This document shows, in pieces, positions 60,101 to 64,000 of a DNA stretch of 64,000 bases (the first letter of the stretch is position 1; every line of letters begins with the position of its first letter). Origin of the DNA: Fratercula arctica (taxonomy: Eukaryota; Chordata; Aves; Charadriiformes; Alcidae); assembly GCA_947846985.1 (NCBI GenBank), contig CANTUZ010000012.1, forward strand, positions 22,592,135 through 22,656,134. The letters run 5' to 3'. Position numbers and translations under genes: made by a program. The notes under the pieces are model-generated. The model searched no databases. It worked only from the letters and a program-made list of their open reading frames with translations, and was not told the origin of the DNA.

Positions 60101-62767
60101 AGATGTATGATCTATATGGATTTGTATAAAATATAACTAGTCTATATACCATAACAGCTACAATGTATGTAAGAACAAGAAAGAAAATACCAGTTTTTCA
60201 TATACAAAAGTGCTGCAGAGTTGTATAAAATGAAAGAGTAACAACAAAATGTTAACAGTACAGTATCATTTGCAATCGAGAGTCACAGCATCATCTAGTG
60301 GTCAAATATGAAAAACAATTCTAAGTGAATTATCTATTGTTTTGATACTTTATTCAGACAGAAAAATTACAAGCATAAAGAAAATGGCTTCTTACACTTC
60401 AGGGAGCATTGTAGGCAAAGCCCAGGAAAGCAGTTACCTGACTTAAGGCTTTTTAAAATATCTACTTTCTCTTTTCACAGAAAAGAAATTATTAATAAAG
60501 TGCACTAATAGAGGAGACATCATGTACAGTTACTCATTTTTTTTTAACTGTGTTCAGATATACACCAAATGGAAATAAAATCCTCCAAAACATGTACAAG
60601 TCAAGTGAAATGGCATTTAGCAATCATTTTGCAGTCTCTTTGAGGTTTTATACATATGCTTACATAGTACCTAACAAAACACAACACTTGTCCATGTCTG
60701 AGGCTTCTGTAATATGTATATATGATGCTAGCAGCAATAGATACTATCTTGTCAGCGGTATTCTGGTCCTTCTGTGACCTTATTTCTAATGCTACTTTGT
60801 TACACTGCACTATTCATATTAATATGAAGAAAGCTACAGAACTGCCACCATGGAAATAAAATTTTCCCCAGCAGTTTGGCCACTTATGTCTCAAAGCTAC
60901 TCTTGTGATTTTCTTTTTTTCCTCAGTAATTAAAACATTTTGTCCAAAGGCTTCAAAAACTCTTAATAAACACCTTGCTAGCCTTGTCCAGCTCACAAGC
61001 AATTAGGCCGAAAAAAAAATCTTTTGGGAACTGAATTTGAATAACATATAATACCACCTATACCTCCAATATTTTTGATCTACAGAGCTGTTATTGCAAT
61101 AATGACCTAGTAATACAGGATGTTACCCTGTAGGCCAGTAAATACAGCATTGCCACTACTAATCATGAGCCACGGGCTTTCAGTAAGTCTGCAAAGCCTC
61201 GGGACTGAGGCTGACATGTCAGACTTGCTTTGCTTGAATTCATCTAGACCTGTCTGGAGCTTTGTCTTAACTTGTTTAGATGCAACATCAATTTTTCTTA
61301 TCAGGTGGCTATGCCTAATTTCATTTACTTTTGTTTACCTCTGTACTGAAAAACAGATTTGATGTATACCGTAGTAACAAGAAGTCATTCTGTACAGAAT
61401 GAAATATTTATCACTCTAATCTAATGCAGGAATACAGGCCTAGTATGACAGCAGAGGCCTTGAAATCAATTCTTATCAACCTCTCAATTTGAATGTAAAC
61501 GTACAAGAGCGGCTGTAGAAGCTTTGTAGAAACTGGAGTGCTACACAGTATTTGTAACCTGTATTTGGAATCTACCAAGCAAAAGTAAAAGCAGACTTCA
61601 CTGAGAGAACCAAACAATCCTGGCTGCTCACTCTACAGTTCTGCAAGTCACTTTTTGTGTAGTGAAAGATCAGCTCTTTCATGTGGAGTTTGAGAGCTAA
61701 GATGGAACCTGTATTTTGCAATTATATGAATCTTTCTTTGACACTTGTGCCAAGAATAAGGCTGAGTAGCCTAGTGTTGGATATGGTTTGATACAGAGAC
61801 TTCTACTTGTGATGAAGGTATATTTGAAAAAGATATGGTTTATTTTCCCATGGGGTACTCATGCTCTTCCACAGAGGAAATATATTTACTTATCGGCCAA
61901 TTGATGGAATCTACTCTGCACCATGATCCACAGACTGAGAAGTTCTGCTTTAATGGATGCAATTGCAGAAACAGCAAAGTCAGCACTGATACCATCCTAA
62001 AGAACAGCTAATGCTGAGCAGGTCAACATTTTTGATATTTTGAGAAAATCCACTATCGACATACAATTGGAATGTAATGAAACTTATGTATAGCTTTGAA
62101 TGTCTTTGGTTTCTTGTGCCAAACAGTATATAAATATGAAAGTCACTACATACTTTTAACACTGAAGTCAGAGTAATAATGTCACTAAATCCTGTATGAT
62201 GAATTAACTCTGAAGTTGGTCTCATTTAGTTAGGATGATGATCTAACAGCATCTTTGTGTATCTTAATTGCGCCAAGAAACAATAGTATTGCTGCTGTCA
62301 TAATAATGCTCACCTTTCCGTGTTTAAGGATGCAGATAATACTTTCCCAAAAACTGTTAGCCTGCTAACTCATACCATTGAAAATTAAACTCATCTATTT
62401 CAAGTGGACACTTAAATACTTTTTTTTATAAATTTAAATAAACCAGTTCATCATTCATTGTGTCACTAATTTGCTACTTTCATAAATAACTGTAAAGGAC
62501 AGGCTGAGTTGGATTTCTGTTTGTCCAAACTGTATCTGCCCCTGGCCACTGCCGATTTGATGTCACTATTAGAAAACTTTATGGGGCGGGTAATGAATGG
62601 TGTGCAAAACATCAGGGTATTCTGCAAAGCTAGCTTTCTTGATTTTTTTCAAACTTCTATTTCTTACCAACCCAATAAATTTAATTGAGAATTTGAAATT
62701 TTGTCTTCATGAAGTTACTACACATTTATACAAATACAGTCGTTTCCAACTGAATAAAAGGGGAGTT

Positions 62768-62780
62768 AAAAAAAAAAAAA
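62768..62780 (+). repeat. A13 homopolymer
   Basis: Thirteen A about 20 bp upstream of the 5' edge of the CR1 fragment at 62800. Confidence 0.95.
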
Positions 62781-62799
62781 CCAAACACCAGGAGGTCAA

Positions 62800-62998
62800 T
62801 TAAGGAGTGGAAAAGCTTGTCTGTGGAGGCTGTAGAATCTTCACCTCTAGGGCCTTTTGAGACTAGGCTGGAGAAAGTCCCGAGTGATGTGGTTGGAATT
62901 CAGTGTTGACAGTGCTTTAAGCAGGAGTTTGGAGTAGAGATCTCCACAAAAGGATCTCCTTCCTTTCTGACCTGAATGAGTCTGTAGTTCTGACTCTT
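62800..62998 (+). mobile_element. old CR1 LINE 3' end
   Basis: Plus-strand blocks in CR1 order are CTGTGGAGGCTGTAGAATCT, TTTTGAGACTAGGCTGGAGA, GATGTGGTTGGAATTCAGTG, TTTAAGCAGGAGTTTGGAGT, AGAGATCTCC and TTTCTGACCTGAATGAGTCT, with a decayed tail GTAGTTCTGACTCT. These correspond to the end of ORF2 (VEAVESS...FETRLEK) and the 3' UTR. Divergence is moderate to high, older than the copies at 6527 and 39552. It is severely 5'-truncated. Confidence 0.88.
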
Positions 62999-63218
62999 AA
63001 AACTAAAGAGTTCTGACTCTTTACTAAAACACTTGCATTCGAATTTCTCTCTGTGTAAGCAATAAACTCCTCAAAATAGATTTTCAACACAAAAACCTGA
63101 TGCATTTGTGTTGAGGAACGCTATTGTTCAAGTATCTACAAATCTAACATCTTGTAAAGTAAAAAAAAATAAAATATTAGTCATCTATTTTGAATGTGGG
63201 AATGAGGGGACAGAAAAG

Positions 63219-63237
63219 AAAAAAAAATTTTTTTTTT
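63219..63237. repeat. A9-T10 palindromic run
   Basis: Nine A followed directly by ten T, a self-complementary A-tract. Simple sequence. Confidence 0.95.
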
Positions 63238-63894
63238 CTTTCTGAATCTTAGAAGAAAAAAAGCCTGTGCATTTTTATCACCTTGACTTGCATGACTCTG
63301 TTAAACCTCTGCTCTAGAGAAGTTCAGCTTCAAGGGCCTGGTCCATCAGGGTAAACAGACTTTAAAACAGTTTTTCTCTTTCTTTGAGGGGAATTCTGTG
63401 CTGATAGGGACAGTTGGGCTGAACAGCCATGAGATACTAGAATTGTTTCCAGTGAAATTGTTCTTGTCACTTCAGTGTTCAACGTCACTAGAAAATATGT
63501 ATTTTTCTCTGCCTACCCTGACTGGAACCGAGAACAGTGTTTGTTAGTTCTGAGAGGAAAACATATTTGAAGTTATATCATTATTTCACCATCTGGTGAC
63601 TGATGAGCAGATTAATAATTGGAATGTACTAGAGAGCTACAAGGCAAACAGGGAAGTTTGGTTTGCCTACAAGTTTTATAGACCTGTTGCATAAAAAGTT
63701 CTCCTATGTCATTACCCAAGAGTGAACTACAAGTCTGGCCAATTTAAACAGGATGCAGCAGCCCAGCCACTGCAGACTTGCTTTTGCAATCCTGACGCTC
63801 CCTTCTGCTCCAATTGCATGTTGACCAGCATATCCCAGAAAGTCTTCTGGGCTTTATACAAACCACAAGCCACACAGAGAACTTACTAGGCCGG

Positions 63895-63918
63895 CCAGTA
63901 TTACTGCCAGTATTACTT
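63895..63918. repeat. perfect 12-bp tandem duplication
   Basis: GCCAGTATTACT occurs twice in succession (63895-63906 and 63907-63918) without mismatch, consistent with recent slippage. Confidence 0.95.
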
Positions 63919-64000
63919 TTAAAGTTTCAACAGCCTCAGAAAAAAACAGTACTGCTACTGTCATCATGAGAGAAAGTATGCTGCCATATTTTCTTACTGT

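Larger units (their letters stand above)
55661..62799. other. unique AT-rich DNA, no gene recognised
   Basis: No supported exon or RNA gene. Contains an A/C-rich low-complexity patch (56346-56440), a possible ancient repeat (57002-57140) and an A13 run (62768-62780) just before the CR1 fragment. Confidence 0.6.
62999..64000. other. unique DNA, nothing recognised
   Basis: No gene or interspersed repeat visible. Small features are an A9T10 palindromic run at 63219-63237 and a 12-bp tandem duplication at 63895-63918. Confidence 0.65.

Noticed and set aside
1..64000. Bacterial-type genes, operons, CRISPR arrays or prophage
   Set aside because: CR1 elements, CpG depletion and the lack of dense long ORFs show vertebrate DNA. 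No regularly spaced repeats of CRISPR type are present.
1..64000. Endogenous retrovirus with gag/pol/env
   Set aside because: No translated segment shows retroviral protease, reverse transcriptase or envelope landmarks. The RT-like segments all have CR1-type sequence.
1..64000. tRNA, rRNA or snRNA genes
   Set aside because: I found no B-box-like GGTTCGAATCC in a cloverleaf context and no rRNA or snRNA core sequence. The nearest match, GGTTCGGGAC at about 10455, fits a MIR-like fragment better.

Overview
The window looks like nuclear DNA of a bird. The evidence is a set of CR1 retrotransposon (LINE) copies of several ages. Two of them end in the avian CR1 tail (ATTCTATGATTCT, or AGAATCATAGAATC on the other strand). 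The DNA is AT-rich and CpG-poor apart from one island, and shows no prokaryotic gene organisation and none of the mammalian L1/Alu elements. Turtles and crocodilians also carry CR1, so 'bird' is an inference from how closely the younger copies match the avian consensus as I know it. I cannot name the species or the chromosome.

No protein-coding gene of the host can be identified. The open reading frames longer than 60 codons are chance ORFs, many with non-ATG starts, or pieces of CR1 ORF2. Most of the window reads as intergenic or deep intronic DNA.

Layout. 1-6526: unique AT-rich DNA. 6527-7141: fairly well preserved CR1 3' end, plus strand. 8500-8990: very old CR1-type element, minus strand, containing a later 40-bp tandem duplication. 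10400-10478: possible MIR-type SINE. 10479-23957: unique DNA. 23958-24220: internal CR1 ORF2 fragment, minus strand. 27153-27252: short CR1 3' end, minus strand. 32395-32575: an isolated CpG island, the best candidate for a promoter. 36480-37975: long, heavily decayed CR1, plus strand. 39552-40012: the youngest-looking CR1, minus strand, with an internal deletion. 41189-42318 and 48230-48465: weak candidates for two phase-compatible minus-strand exons and a 3' UTR. 50772-50985: diverged tandem duplication with a period near 102 bp. 52750-52821: short CR1 3' end, minus strand. 55000-55660: GC-richer tract that may be an unrecognised repeat. 62800-62998: old CR1 3' end, plus strand.

I found no new molecular system. 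The points most worth checking are the CpG island, the candidate exon pair, the 102-bp tandem duplication, the 55-kb tract, and the histories of the CR1 copies. CR1 assignments rest on family consensus sequences recalled from memory and on reading frames, not on a database search.
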